NCBI RefSeq assembly: GCF_007904085.1
Contig: NZ_CP042326.1
Coordinates: 496,001-560,000 of the forward strand
Length of the DNA stretch: 64,000 bases
Reading direction: 5' to 3'
Source of the DNA: Euhalothece natronophila Z-M001
Lineage (GTDB): Bacteria; Cyanobacteriota; Cyanobacteriia; Cyanobacteriales; Rubidibacteraceae
Part shown: positions 36,417 through 47,751 of the stretch, in pieces
Layout of the letters: each line of letters opens with the position of its first letter
Position numbering within the stretch: the stretch's first letter is position 1
Notes under the pieces: generated by a model
Told to the model about the DNA's origin: nothing
What the model saw: only the letters and a program-made list of their open reading frames with translations
The model's database searches: none
Translations under genes and position numbers: made by a program

Positions 36417-38171
36417 TTACATTCTCTCTAAGACTTCAATCCCTAATAGGGAGAGTCCTAGCTTGAGGGTACGGGCGGTTAAATCTGCTAACATCAGGCG
36501 AGAGGCGCGTTTGTCTGCTTCTGCTTGCAAAATAGGACAGCGATCATAAAATTGATTGAATTTTTGAGAGAGTTCAAATAGATATTGACAGAGGCGATTG
36601 GGAAGTAAGTCTTTTTCTACCTCTTTCAGAATATCGCTCAGTTGTAGGATATGTTTGGCAAGAACTAACTCACTGTTATCTTCAAGGGTAATATTTTGCT
36701 TGTTGAGGGTTTCCCAGTCAATGTTACCTTTACGGCTGATTCCTTGGACTCTGACATAAGCATAGAGAAGATATGGGGCGGTATTTCCCTGTAGGGCGAG
36801 CATTTTATCAAAGCTAAAGACATAATTACTGGTACGGTTGCGACTGAGATCAGCGTATTTAACCGCACTAATGCCGACAATTTTTGCCGTTTTTGCGATA
36901 AATTCTTCGCTTTCGTTTCTTCCTTCCTCTTGAAAGCGTTGTTCTAAATCTTGGCGCGATCGCGCGATCGCTTCATCCAACAAATCCCGTAACCGTATCG
37001 TATCCCCTGAACGGGTTTTTAATTTCTTCCCATCTTCTCCTTGTACTAACCCAAAGGGAACATGAACCAACTCCACATCATCGGACACCCAACCAGCGCG
37101 TTTTGCCACCTGAAACACTTGGTCAAAATGACTAGCTTGTCCAGCATCGGTTACATAAATCACCCGTTGCGCTCCATCTTCTCGAATGCGATAGCGAATC
37201 GCCGCTAAATCCGTGGTGGCGTAATTATAACCGCCGTCGCTTTTCTGGATAATTAACGGGAGGCGTTCCCCCGATTTATTGGTATAGCCTTCGAGGAAAA
37301 CACATTTCGCGCCTTGATCTTCTTCTACTAAGCCTTTTGCTTCTAATTCCTGCACCACTTCTGAGAGAAAAGGATTATAAAAAGACTCGCCGCGTTCCGT
37401 TAATTCCACGCCCAGCAAATCATAAATTACCTGAAACTCTCGCCGTGACTGTTCACAGAGTAATTCCCATGCTTGAACACTATCTGGCGCACCTTTTTGC
37501 AATTTCACCACTTCCTCTCGCGCCGTTTTCTGGAAAGTTTCATCCTCATCAAAGCGTTTTTTCGCTTCTTTATAGAGAGTCACTAAGTCACCAATTGCTA
37601 AGGCATCAGCTTTAGTTAAGGCTTCGGGATAGGCTTCTCGTAAATAAGCAATCAGCATTCCAAACTGCGTTCCCCAGTCACCAACATGATTGAGACGTAA
37701 GACATCGTGACCGCGAAATTCTAAAATACGCGCAATACAATCTCCGATAATGGTAGAACGGAGGTGTCCCACGTGCATTTCTTTAGCGATATTGGGACTA
37801 GAAAAGTCAACAATGACATTTTGCGGCGTTTCAGCTTTTTCTGCGCCAAGTTGGCTATCTTGAGAAATAGTTTTTAGTTGGCTTTCTAAATAACTGGGTT
37901 TCAGGCGTAGATTTATAAAGCCGGGTCCTGCAATTTCGGGGGGTTCACATAATTCAGATAGATCAAGGTGATCAATAATTTGCTGGGCGGTATCGCGGGG
38001 CTTTTGTTTCAGGGGTTTTGCAAGAGAAAGGGCAATATTAGACTGATAATCCCCAAATTCGGGTTTAGCCGCCAGTGTCACTAAAGGATCAGTATCGGCG
38101 TATTCCTCGCCAAATGCGTTGACTAGGGCTTGAGAAAAGTGTTGTCGCAGTTGTTCTAATAATGAGTACAT
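36417..38171 (-). CDS. argS: Arginyl-tRNA synthetase
   Basis: A class I aminoacyl-tRNA synthetase of 584 residues that charges tRNA-Arg. An N-terminal Add1 domain (about 1-90) is followed by the HIGH-type motif [18 protein letters not shown] (about 125), the KMSKS-equivalent region [17 protein letters not shown] (about 385) and the C-terminal DALR anticodon-binding domain (about 460-584), ending [10 protein letters not shown]. The length and motifs are standard. The gene ends close to the end of the PatA-like gene and starts 262 bases from the first CRISPR array. Confidence 0.95.
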   Translation of the reverse strand: MYSLLEQLRQHFSQALVNAFGEEYADTDPLVTLAAKPEFGDYQSNIALSLAKPLKQKPRDTAQQIIDHLDLSELCEPPEIAGPGFINLRLKPSYLESQLKTISQDSQLGAEKAETPQNVIVDFSSPNIAKEMHVGHLRSTIIGDCIARILEFRGHDVLRLNHVGDWGTQFGMLIAYLREAYPEALTKADALAIGDLVTLYKEAKKRFDEDETFQKTAREEVVKLQKGAPDSVQAWELLCEQSRREFQVIYDLLGVELTERGESFYNPFLSEVVQELEAKGLVEEDQGAKCVFLEGYTNKSGERLPLIIQKSDGGYNYATTDLAAIRYRIREDGAQRVIYVTDAGQASHFDQVFQVAKRAGWVSDDVELVHVPFGLVQGEDGKKLKTRSGDTIRLRDLLDEAIARSRQDLEQRFQEEGRNESEEFIAKTAKIVGISAVKYADLSRNRTSNYVFSFDKMLALQGNTAPYLLYAYVRVQGISRKGNIDWETLNKQNITLEDNSELVLAKHILQLSDILKEVEKDLLPNRLCQYLFELSQKFNQFYDRCPILQAEADKRASRLMLADLTARTLKLGLSLLGIEVLERM

Positions 38172-38249
38172 TCTTGGTTTATCCCTGACATAAGTAACCC
38201 CTGATCAATCGTAATCGAAATGGGGCGTTTTCGGTTATTGGTTATCAGG

Positions 38250-38298
38250 TTAACCCAGTTGCTGGGACTGTCTTTATGTTAGCCCTTACTGTGAGGGA
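38250..38298 (-). repeat. Decayed CRISPR repeat-leader junction
   Basis: TTAACCCAGTTGCTGGGAC (38250-38268) matches the last 19 bases of the CRISPR repeat with two changes. The next 30 bases (38269-38298, ending CTGTGAGGGA) match the flank to the right of array 2 with three changes. So a repeat end with its leader edge survives here without any array attached. The low-complexity DNA that follows (GGGAGATGGGGAGA-like, to 38341) also has a counterpart beside array 2. Confidence 0.7.
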
Positions 38299-38400
38299 GA
38301 GAGGGAGATGGGGAGAGAGGGAGATGGGGAGACAAGGGGAGGCGATTGCTCATCTGTAGCATTAGTTATTCGATTTTATGTCAGGAAAATGTCACAGAAA

Positions 38401-38436
38401 AACGCTCAAGTGTCAATTGTTCCACACCTGAGCGTT
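38401..38436 (-). terminator. Trailer hairpin of CRISPR array 1, possible terminator
   Basis: AACGCTCAAGTGT (38401-38413) pairs with ACACCTGAGCGTT (38424-38436) with one mismatch. On the minus strand, the expected direction of crRNA transcription, the stem is followed by TTTTTCTG, so it can end the array transcript. It overlaps the first three bases of the terminal repeat. Confidence 0.55.
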
Positions 38437-39189
38437 TCTAACAAAGCGACTTAACCCAGTCGCCAAGACCCTCTCCGATAAAGGAGGTAATAAGGGCATT
38501 GACCGTGTCCGGTTTCCAACAAAGCGACTTTACCCAGTCGCCGGGACTGCCTGCCTATGCAGGAACAAGCCCACTCCCTCAGTTTCCAACAAAGCGACTT
38601 TACCCAGTCGCCGGGACTCGGCAATTGTTAGGGCATACCGTGCTATCGCGTACGTTTCCAACAAAGCGACTTCACCCAGTCGCCGGGAACATAACAGAAA
38701 AAAATGTGTTACCCGAATGGTTAGTGTTTCCAACAAAGCGACTTCACCCAGTCGCCGGGAACTCCGAATCGAAGTGGTTGACTTTGCCATTGAGCCGTTT
38801 CCAACAAAGCGACTTTACCCAGTCGCCGGGACGATTGATGATTACAACTGGATCGCCGTCTTTTATAAGTTTCCAACAAAGCGACTTCACCCAGTCGCCG
38901 GGACATGTAATGATAAGTCCAAACAACTTGGAAACATTGGGTTTCCAACAAAGCGACTTAACCCAGTCGCCGGGACATATCTAAAACATCTTCTTGATAA
39001 TTCTCAGGAAGTTTCCAACAAAGCGACTTAACCCAGTCGCCGGGACCAGAGGCTGATTCAGAGCTGGTAGAGGCTCTCTAGTTTCCAACAAAGCGACTTA
39101 ACCCAGTCGCCGGGACTACCAGTTCGTGGAGCGGGAATACCGCTTTATGGTAGGTTTCCAACAAAGCGACTTAACCCAGTCGCCGGGAC
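38434..39189 (-). CRISPR. CRISPR array 1 (11 repeats, 10 spacers)
   Basis: Repeats of 36 bp start at 38434, 38512, 38582, 38654, 38726, 38797, 38869, 38941, 39011, 39081 and 39154. On the plus strand they begin GTTTCCAACAAAGCGACTT and end ACCCAGTCGCCGGGAC. Spacers are 34-37 bp apart from a 42-bp one at the left end. The crRNA orientation is the minus strand, because the reverse complement ends in TTGGAAAC and the leftmost repeat is the degenerate one. Within the crRNA, GCGACT and AGTCGC form a 6-bp stem with a 6-base loop. The third T/A/C position of the plus-strand core varies only in that loop. Confidence 0.97.
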
Positions 39190-39200
39190 ACCACTCATCA

Positions 39201-39239
39201 TAACCCTTACTGTGAGGGAATTTCAAGAGCGATTTGCGG
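39201..39239 (-). promoter_or_regulatory. Leader-proximal block of array 1
   Basis: 38 bases (39201-39238) match the flank of array 2 (47364-47401) with four changes, including CTGTGAGGGAATTTCAAGAG. Similarity stops abruptly at 39239-39240, where a TnpB-type right end begins. This is the part of the leader still attached to the newest repeat. Confidence 0.7.
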
Positions 39240-39481
39240 TGACATACCCTCAACTAATCTTTCGATGTAGTTGGGGCTTCTCAGCGACTTGAGCGAATCA
39301 ACGTTAACTGAGCTGCTTTTACTTCTTCCGCTTGCCCATCGGTCGAAGGTTTCAGAAGTTAATTCTGTATAAGTAAGTAGGTGGCGATGAGCACTTGGTT
39401 ATTAAGCCTACTTGTTTGATTATACCGCAAATAGGCTGATTCATGAGGGGCTGTCATCTGGGGTCTCCCCAGATGTTTATA
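39240..39481 (-). mobile_element. Internally deleted TnpB-type element (IS200/IS605-derived MITE)
   Basis: About 242 bp, oriented on the minus strand. The right end (39240-39276) has a hairpin, CCCTCAACTA with TAGTTGGGG on the plus strand, and the terminal TGACATAC, whose complement GTATGTCA equals the IS-B right end. Just inside it, a minus-strand frame reads EEVKAAQLTLIRSSR and stops at 39281, a TnpB-like C-terminus. The left end has the perfect palindrome CATCTGGGG/CCCCAGATG (39455-39475), followed inward by GGTATAATC, a tnpB-type promoter. Nearly all of tnpB is missing. It is inserted between the array 1 leader and the cas genes. Confidence 0.65.
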
Positions 39482-42153
<2,672 letters not shown>

Positions 42154-42154
<1 letters not shown>

Positions 42155-42966
42155 TGTATCATCAAGCCTACGGTATCATTAAAACCCTTGCCCCTCTGCA
42201 CGTTGGCGCAAGTGCAGGAGAAGAAACAGGGAATCTTAACTTAATTTTTCGCGATCAATTTACCCAAACAGGAATTATCCCGAGGAGTTCTATTCGCGGA
42301 CGATTTCGCGCTGATTTACGATCCATTCAAAAAGGCATGGAAGCAGAATGGTATGGTCATCATGCTGTAGAAGGACGAGAAGATGGGGGAACGACCGAAG
42401 CCATTGTAAAATTTGAATATGCCTCTTTATTGTGGCTTCCCGTCTTTTGTCCCGGTCAACCAGTGATTTGGATTAGTTGTCCTCGTTTACTAAAACGTTA
42501 TCAACAAATTAGTGGTCTTTCCACAGAGATTCCCCAACCCTACACCAGTTCTAAATCTTTACAAGGGCGACAAGTGGGACAAGGACAAAAAGTCTTATTC
42601 TTTAATTTAGGCTTCATGGAAATTGAACAAGAAACCGACTTATCCCCATGGATTCCTCAAGGAGTTGATTTACCAGAAAGTAATCTAGTGGTAGTGGGAG
42701 ATAACGACATCGCCACCCTCCATGATATGGCGTTATATCGACAAAGCCGCGTGCGGTTACAAGATGAGATGAAAAAGACGGAAACAGGGGCATTTTTTAA
42801 TGTAGAAGCCCTTCCCGAAGAAAGTATTTTAGTCTTTCCCATTGCCTTAAAAGAGAAAGGTTGGTCACCCTTTGGCGATTCTGACAGAAAAGAACTGTAT
42901 TTCGGCGGTTTAGAATCCATTGGCTTTGGTCGTTCACAAGTAATATTAAAAGGAGAGTATCAATAA
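42154..42966 (+). CDS. cmr4: CRISPR type III-B backbone protein Cmr4
   Basis: 270 residues from ATG 42154, with GGAGG about 8 bases upstream and TAATG coupling to cmr3. It is the Cas7-like subunit that polymerises along the crRNA and cuts target RNA every six bases in Cmr complexes. Family marks are an N-terminal IKTLAPLHVGASAG, the glycine loop IPRSSIRGRFRADLR (about 45-58) and the C-terminal YFGGLESIGFGRSQV. The catalytic Asp could not be assigned with certainty. It ends overlapping cmr5 by 1 base. Confidence 0.9.
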
Positions 42967-43358
42967 TGGCTTGGCAAACCTATGGCTTAGATCAAGAAGC
43001 GCAAAAATTAGTTCTTAATGCAATGAAGCGAGATAAAGATTCCCTCAATCAAGGGTATAAAATGCGGATGGCAACTGCTTATGGCTTAGAACGCTTTTGG
43101 GGAGAACATCTCCGTTTAGAGGGGAAAGAACAAGCAAAATCCGATTATTGGAAGGAAACTTGGGATACTCTAGTTCAAATTATGCGTCGCGGTGGGATTG
43201 AGATTCCCAATGATGCAGTTAACAGTAATAATCCCCAAAGCATCCAAAACATGAGTGAGAAGTTATGGGGATTGGATTTAGAAGCCCAACGAGTCTCCTT
43301 AGCGGTACTAACCCAGTTATGTGATTGTTTAATTTGGTGGACACAACGCTACAAATAA
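42966..43358 (+). CDS. cmr5: CRISPR type III-B small subunit Cmr5
   Basis: A 130-residue, all-helical protein, the Cas11-type small subunit that lines the Cmr filament and helps hold target RNA. MATAYGLERFWGEHLRLEGK and DLEAQRVSLAVLTQLCDCLI fit the Cmr5 fold. Its start overlaps the last base of cmr4. The Uma2-type gene begins 10 bases downstream. Confidence 0.85.
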   Translation: MAWQTYGLDQEAQKLVLNAMKRDKDSLNQGYKMRMATAYGLERFWGEHLRLEGKEQAKSDYWKETWDTLVQIMRRGGIEIPNDAVNSNNPQSIQNMSEKLWGLDLEAQRVSLAVLTQLCDCLIWWTQRYK

Positions 43359-43368
43359 GGTTTCCAAG

Positions 43369-43902
43369 ATGACTTTCACACCAACGCTTTCCCTGACAGA
43401 GTTTTTATCTCAACCCAATATCGAATCTTCTCCAGCTTGGGAATTGATTAATGGGCGCACGATCCAAAAACCCATGCCAACTTTGTTTCACTCGCGATTA
43501 CAGCGTAACTTAGTGAATTATATTAATTTTCACACTGAAGAATTAGAAGCGATTCAAGAACTGCGCTGTATTGTTTCCCCTTATTCCCCAGTGCCAGATA
43601 TTGCGGTAATTATAGCCTCTCGCCTTCCTGAAGCAGATGGGGCATTTAACGGTGCGCCAGATTGGTTAATTGAAATTTTATCTCCTGACCAAAGCACACT
43701 AACTGTGCAAAATAAAATTCTCCATTGTCTGAATAATGGGACACAACTGGCTTGGTTAATTGATCTGACTCGCCAACAAATTTGGGTTTGGCAAGGAGAT
43801 AATTTACCACATATCTATGCAGAAACCGATGTTTTGCCCAGTTTAGGTAATTTACCACCACTAACAGTTAATGGTGTTATCGCAATGACGAACAGATCAT
43901 AA
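43369..43902 (+). CDS. Uma2-family putative endonuclease inside the cmr operon
   Basis: A 177-residue PD-(D/E)xK nuclease-fold protein (DUF820). Putative active-site residues are in VPDIAVI (about 75), DWLIEILSPDQS (about 100) and the Lys in QNKILHCL (about 116). The first half has the family start LSLTEFLSQP and ELINGRTIQKPMPT. Uma2 proteins are numerous and mostly unexplained in cyanobacteria. Here the gene has short gaps on both sides (10 and 21 bases) and the direction of cmr genes, so it is very likely cotranscribed with them. Whether it acts in defence is inference. Confidence 0.82.
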   Translation: MTFTPTLSLTEFLSQPNIESSPAWELINGRTIQKPMPTLFHSRLQRNLVNYINFHTEELEAIQELRCIVSPYSPVPDIAVIIASRLPEADGAFNGAPDWLIEILSPDQSTLTVQNKILHCLNNGTQLAWLIDLTRQQIWVWQGDNLPHIYAETDVLPSLGNLPPLTVNGVIAMTNRS

Positions 43903-43923
43903 TGCCCTCTGTAATTAAAACTG

Positions 43924-45051
43924 ATGACTTCTACAACCAAAATTCCCAACGTTATGGTTTCTCCCTGTGGAACCAGCCTGTTAACCAATCAAGTTTCTAA
44001 TGAATTAAGAACCTTACTGCTAGAAACAGCTAATCGGCAAAAAGCAGACTTAACTCCTGATCAACAGGAGAAAATTGCAGAACATATTCAACAGCGAAGA
44101 AATACCCTTCTAGATCCTTCTCTCCACCTAGAAACTGTCAAAAAAATGAGTGCTGAACTCAACGGGATCATCACCTATCATAATGGAGACTTATCCCCAA
44201 GCGTTCCCGAATATCATTTTCTTCTCGTTAGCGATACCTATCAAGGCGAACAAGTGGGAGAAATGGTCGCTGCTTGGCTAAGAAATAACGGCTTGATTGC
44301 TTCAATTATCAAAATCCCAGACTTAGCCACTAGCGAAGCCGAAACCTTCCGCAATGCCATGTCAGAATTAATTAAATGGTGTGATGATACTCTCACTAGC
44401 TATCAACAGCAAGGATATCGTGTTATTTTCAGTTTGACCGGTGGCTTTAAGGGAGTAAACGGCTTTTTACAAGCCATTGCCATGTTTTACGCTGACGAAA
44501 GCGTTTACATTTTCCAAGCAAGTTCTCAACTGCTTCGGATTCCGAAACTTCCCATAAATATTGATAAAGAAGGAATTGTCGGTAAACATCTTACGCTATT
44601 TCGGAAACTAGAAGTAAATTTTTCCGTCACTCGCCAAGAAGCAAGGGGAATTCCTGAAACCCTATTATTTCCAGTGGATGAAAATGTCACCCTTTCCGAA
44701 TGGGGGGAACTGGTGTGGCGACAAGCTAAACCCACTTACTATCAACAGAAGTTACTTCCTCCCTTAAGTTCTCGTTTAGAATACAGCAACCGTTTCCAAA
44801 GTGATGTTGCTGCCATTGGGAGTGAACGCTTAGAAATCCTTAATTATCGTCTGGATCAACTTTCTCGCTATCTGGAAAGCAATGGCGACTATAACCCCCT
44901 TTCCCTCGACTTTAAAAAGCTGAAAGGCAAACCTCATCCCCAAGCCACCCACGAATGTGATGCTTGGTCAGACAAAGATGCCAAACGGCTATATGGTCAT
45001 TTTGAAGCAACTGGAACCTTTGTTGTTGACTCCCTGAGTTCACATCTCTAA
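43924..45051 (+). CDS. CARF-domain CRISPR ancillary protein (APE2256/Csm6-like), possible RelE-type effector
   Basis: 375 residues. The CARF domain (about 1-200) has the ligand-loop pattern EYHFLLVSDTYQGEQVGEM and VIFSLTGGFKGVNGFLQA, which should bind the cyclic oligoadenylate made by Cas10. The middle part is helical. The last 60 residues (KKLKGKPHP, THECDAWSDKDAKRLYGHFE, VVDSLSSHL) are compact and charged and not HEPN-like: the RxxxxH motif is absent. They recall CARF-RelE mRNA interferases such as Cami1, but that is from memory and weak. The gene sits between the Uma2 and double-RAMP genes. Confidence 0.8.
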   Translation: MTSTTKIPNVMVSPCGTSLLTNQVSNELRTLLLETANRQKADLTPDQQEKIAEHIQQRRNTLLDPSLHLETVKKMSAELNGIITYHNGDLSPSVPEYHFLLVSDTYQGEQVGEMVAAWLRNNGLIASIIKIPDLATSEAETFRNAMSELIKWCDDTLTSYQQQGYRVIFSLTGGFKGVNGFLQAIAMFYADESVYIFQASSQLLRIPKLPINIDKEGIVGKHLTLFRKLEVNFSVTRQEARGIPETLLFPVDENVTLSEWGELVWRQAKPTYYQQKLLPPLSSRLEYSNRFQSDVAAIGSERLEILNYRLDQLSRYLESNGDYNPLSLDFKKLKGKPHPQATHECDAWSDKDAKRLYGHFEATGTFVVDSLSSHL

Positions 45052-45066
45052 TCACCACTAATTACC

Positions 45067-46761
45067 ATGCCAAAATTAAATTCTAATCTCGCTCAAAAAG
45101 TTCCCATGATGTTTCGCGCCCAAATTGGCGGACGCTGTCAACTGCAACGCATTCGACAAGATGTCCAAGAACAAGATGTCCAACGTTGGGCATCTGAATG
45201 GGTAGAAAGAACCGATTTTCGTCCCCCTGAATTTGGAGAAGGAGTGCGAGTGCAGTCTTATCCCATTAACTGGCGGTTTGTCACCAATGGCGGACAAGAT
45301 GATGGCATTGTCCGTCCTGTTATTGGTGCAAGAGGTTATCCTTATTATCCGGGGAGTAGTATGAAAGGGGCTTTTCGTCGCGTTTGTACTCCTGAACAAG
45401 TCCAACGTTACTGCGGTCAAGACTTAAATAATGGCGATTTTGCCCCCGGTATCCTGCGCTTTCATGGTGGCTATCCTGTAGATAATAGTTGGCAACAGCG
45501 ATTAGTGGATATCATTCATCCCCAACAAAATTGGCAAGTGACAGGGATACAAAAATCTAGTGCATTTGCTCAAATTTCTCTCTACCAACCCACCCTCCAA
45601 TTTGGCATTTCTAGCACGATTCCTCTAGAGGAGTCAGAATGGGAAACGATTTGGCAACTCTGGAAAAAAGCCTTATCTGGTGGAATTGGCTGTCGGGTGA
45701 GTGCTGGTTATGGACAACCGCAAACTAAAACCGATCATCTCCCCTACCAACCGCAATTAAAAGGACAGGGAATGGCAGCAAAACTCCTTGATGGTGAGGG
45801 GGAATTTCGTCCTAATATGTTCAAAGCAGCCTTGCGAGGACACGCCCTGCGCCTTTTTGGGGGATTAACCACAGCCCAACAAGCAGAAAGCCTTGTGCAG
45901 CAGTTGTTTGGTGGCGTACAAGGGGAAGGAACTGTCGGGTTATTAGCGGTAACGTTTCAGTTTTCTCCTGACAATTTGACTCTAGAGACATTTGGACAGG
46001 GTTCTTATGCGGTTCCTGCTTATGATGTAACGGGAAAACTGTGTTTCTCTCTAACGCAAACTCTTTCCGAGGAAGAGAGAACCGCCCTTGTGAAAGTAGT
46101 TAAAGCCTTAACTCGCTTTGCCATGGTGTTTGGTGGGTTTGGCAAGTCATGGCGACGGGCGGATCATCGCCTCTTTTATCCTGAATATTACGATCAAGGG
46201 AGTAAACCGCTTATCGGTTGTCATTGGCAATGGGAAGGAAAAAATACACTGGTGAATAACACTCGCAATGGGGTAAGAAATTTGGATCAAGTTCCAGCGT
46301 TTATCAAGAAAGTGCGAAATGATCTCCAAGCATGGATGAGATTGCGAGGAGTGAATCCCACTAAGAATTATGCTCAATCTTGGCGAGAAGCGTGGCATCC
46401 TGATCAGGTGCAAGTGTGGGGACGTATCGCAGAAGATCAGGAAGATTCGAGGGCGATTGAATGGTTACATCAGCCCTATCGTCGTGCGATGCGAGAAGCC
46501 AGAATTCAGGAAGGCAGCATTTATCAGTCTTCTGTTACGGGAAAAATGGGCAATATTGGTCGCATTTGGCATCGGATGTATCCCGTAGTAAAGTTATTAA
46601 AAAGTAAGACTGATCCCAATGACATTATTGCTAAAAAATCAGCTCAATATTTTGAGTTGCTTACCTTTTTCCCCAGTGCTTCTCCTGATGACAAAGAGAA
46701 GGAGTTTCGCAAGTTTCTAGAATCGGAACAAGAAATGTTTAATAAGTTATGGGGAAATTAA
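45067..46761 (+). CDS. Double-RAMP CRISPR protein (Cmr6/Cmr1-like fusion)
   Basis: 564 residues, about twice the length of Cmr6 or Cmr1. Two RAMP halves are visible: residues 1-235 with YYPGSSMKGAFRRV (about 96) and SGGIGCRVSAGYGQ (about 210), and residues 240-400 with FKAALRGHALRLFGGL (about 254), VQQLFGGVQGEGTVG and AMVFGGFGKSWRRADHRLF. The helical C-terminus (400-564) is unassigned. No separate cmr1 or cmr6 gene exists, so this one probably supplies both 3'-end subunits, as in the Synechocystis III-Bv system. It is the last gene of the operon. Confidence 0.82.
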   Translation: MPKLNSNLAQKVPMMFRAQIGGRCQLQRIRQDVQEQDVQRWASEWVERTDFRPPEFGEGVRVQSYPINWRFVTNGGQDDGIVRPVIGARGYPYYPGSSMKGAFRRVCTPEQVQRYCGQDLNNGDFAPGILRFHGGYPVDNSWQQRLVDIIHPQQNWQVTGIQKSSAFAQISLYQPTLQFGISSTIPLEESEWETIWQLWKKALSGGIGCRVSAGYGQPQTKTDHLPYQPQLKGQGMAAKLLDGEGEFRPNMFKAALRGHALRLFGGLTTAQQAESLVQQLFGGVQGEGTVGLLAVTFQFSPDNLTLETFGQGSYAVPAYDVTGKLCFSLTQTLSEEERTALVKVVKALTRFAMVFGGFGKSWRRADHRLFYPEYYDQGSKPLIGCHWQWEGKNTLVNNTRNGVRNLDQVPAFIKKVRNDLQAWMRLRGVNPTKNYAQSWREAWHPDQVQVWGRIAEDQEDSRAIEWLHQPYRRAMREARIQEGSIYQSSVTGKMGNIGRIWHRMYPVVKLLKSKTDPNDIIAKKSAQYFELLTFFPSASPDDKEKEFRKFLESEQEMFNKLWGN

Positions 46762-47020
46762 AGTTTTTCTAAATGGTTATTGAGGGTTGATCCCCCCTAG
46801 CCCCCCTTAAAAAAGGGGGGAATTAGCGTTTTTCTAAATGGTTAAATCCTTTTTATTTGAGGGTTGATCCCCCCTAGCCCCCCTTAAAAAAGGGGGGAAT
46901 TAGCGTTTTTCTAAACAGTTAAATCTTTTTTTTTGAGGGTTGATCCCCCCTAGCCCCCCCTTAAAAAAAGGGGGAAATTAGCGTTTTTCTAAACAGTTAA
47001 ATCTTTTTTATTTGAGGGTG
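46762..47020. repeat. Tandem 77-bp repeats with C6/G6 inverted repeats
   Basis: Directly after the cmr operon a unit of 77-78 bp (beginning GCGTTTTTCTAAA) occurs twice in full (46826-46902 and 46903-46980), with a shorter copy before (46762-46825) and a partial one after. Each full copy includes GATCCCCCCTAG and an inverted repeat of CCCCCC and GGGGGG. The core is the same as in the element at 58370-58497. The hairpins could also end operon transcription. Confidence 0.85.
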
Positions 47021-47058
47021 AAATATTGAAGTTTTGCCCTCTTTTTTGATGGAACAAC

Positions 47059-47086
47059 GCTCAAGCAGTTTGCACTTGAGCATTTT
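47059..47086 (+). terminator. Hairpin at left end of CRISPR array 2
   Basis: GCTCAAG (47059-47065) pairs with CTTGAGC (47075-47081) and is followed on the plus strand by ATTTTTAG. It may end plus-strand transcription from the cmr operon before the array. The same GCTCAAG core stands in the hairpin at the left end of array 1. Confidence 0.5.
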
Positions 47087-47090
47087 TAGT

Positions 47091-47352
47091 GTTTCCAACA
47101 AAGCGACTTAACCCAGTCGCCGGGACGTTACTCAGATTGAGGTGTTCCTAGGGCGAGAGGAACAGCTCTATTGTTTCCAACAAAGCGACTTAACCCAGTC
47201 GCCGGGACAACGAGGCTTACAGCCGCCTCGGTTGTTCACTGAAGTTTCCAACAAAGCGACTTAACCCAGTCGCCGGGACTTGTTAAGTCCCGTAACTATT
47301 GGGCTGCCCGCGTCAGGTTTCCAACAAAGCGACTTAACCCAGTCGCCGGGAC
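47091..47352 (-). CRISPR. CRISPR array 2 (4 repeats, 3 spacers)
   Basis: Four identical 36-bp repeats start at 47091, 47173, 47244 and 47317, with spacers of 46, 35 and 37 bp. The sequence equals the leader-side repeats of array 1 (TTAACCC variant). The right flank shared with array 1 and with the relic at 38250 marks the leader, so crRNAs are read on the minus strand, away from the leader and toward the cmr operon. The array is short and uniform, which suggests youth or recent loss of spacers. Confidence 0.95.
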
Positions 47353-47751
47353 TGTCTTTATATTAGCCCCTGCTGTGAGGGAATTTCAAGAGCCATTTGC
47401 GAGGGGGTCTTTAATTTCATTTATTTGCCATGAGATGAAAACAAGAAAAATGGCTATAACCCTCTCCTAGAGGAGAGTCGAGGGGGTCAACGAAAGAATG
47501 AGGATTTCAGCGATTTGCCGACCCCCGCGCAATTACTTTGTACCAAAAGAAAAATAGGGAGATGGGGAGGTAGGGAGATGGGGTGATCGGCAGACAAAAC
47601 CCTTTTCCAGCTTGCTTTTTGCTCATTCTAGACTTTAGAAAAGGAAAGCAATTTAAAGTCATCTGCAACTTTATTAATCATGGTATTTTTAGTAACTCGT
47701 AATTGATTGTGGTTGAGTTTAAGCAATGGCTACCCAACCAACAATGATGAA
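47353..47751. promoter_or_regulatory. Leader of array 2 and non-coding flank
   Basis: The first 49 bases are the conserved leader edge (CTGTGAGGGAATTTCAAGAG at 47372-47391). Beyond lie an inverted repeat CTCTCCT/AGGAGAG (about 47462-47477), GAGGGGGTC copies with a GACCCCC inverse, and a GGGAGATGGGGAGG low-complexity tract (about 47555-47582). No convincing gene is seen in these 399 bases. The array promoter, reading on the minus strand, should lie here. Confidence 0.5.

Noticed and set aside
38499-39031. Long open frames on both strands across CRISPR array 1
   Set aside because: Their proteins are only the repeat translated over and over (for example FQQSDFTQSPG or RRLGEVALLET). The DNA is a CRISPR array.
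39375-39413. AAGTAGG/CCTACTT inverted repeat as a separate regulatory hairpin
   Set aside because: It lies inside the deleted TnpB element and needs no separate role.
39240-39481. Reading this region as part of a long normal CRISPR leader
   Set aside because: The sequence differs completely from the array 2 leader after 39239 and carries TnpB-type ends and a TnpB C-terminal tail.
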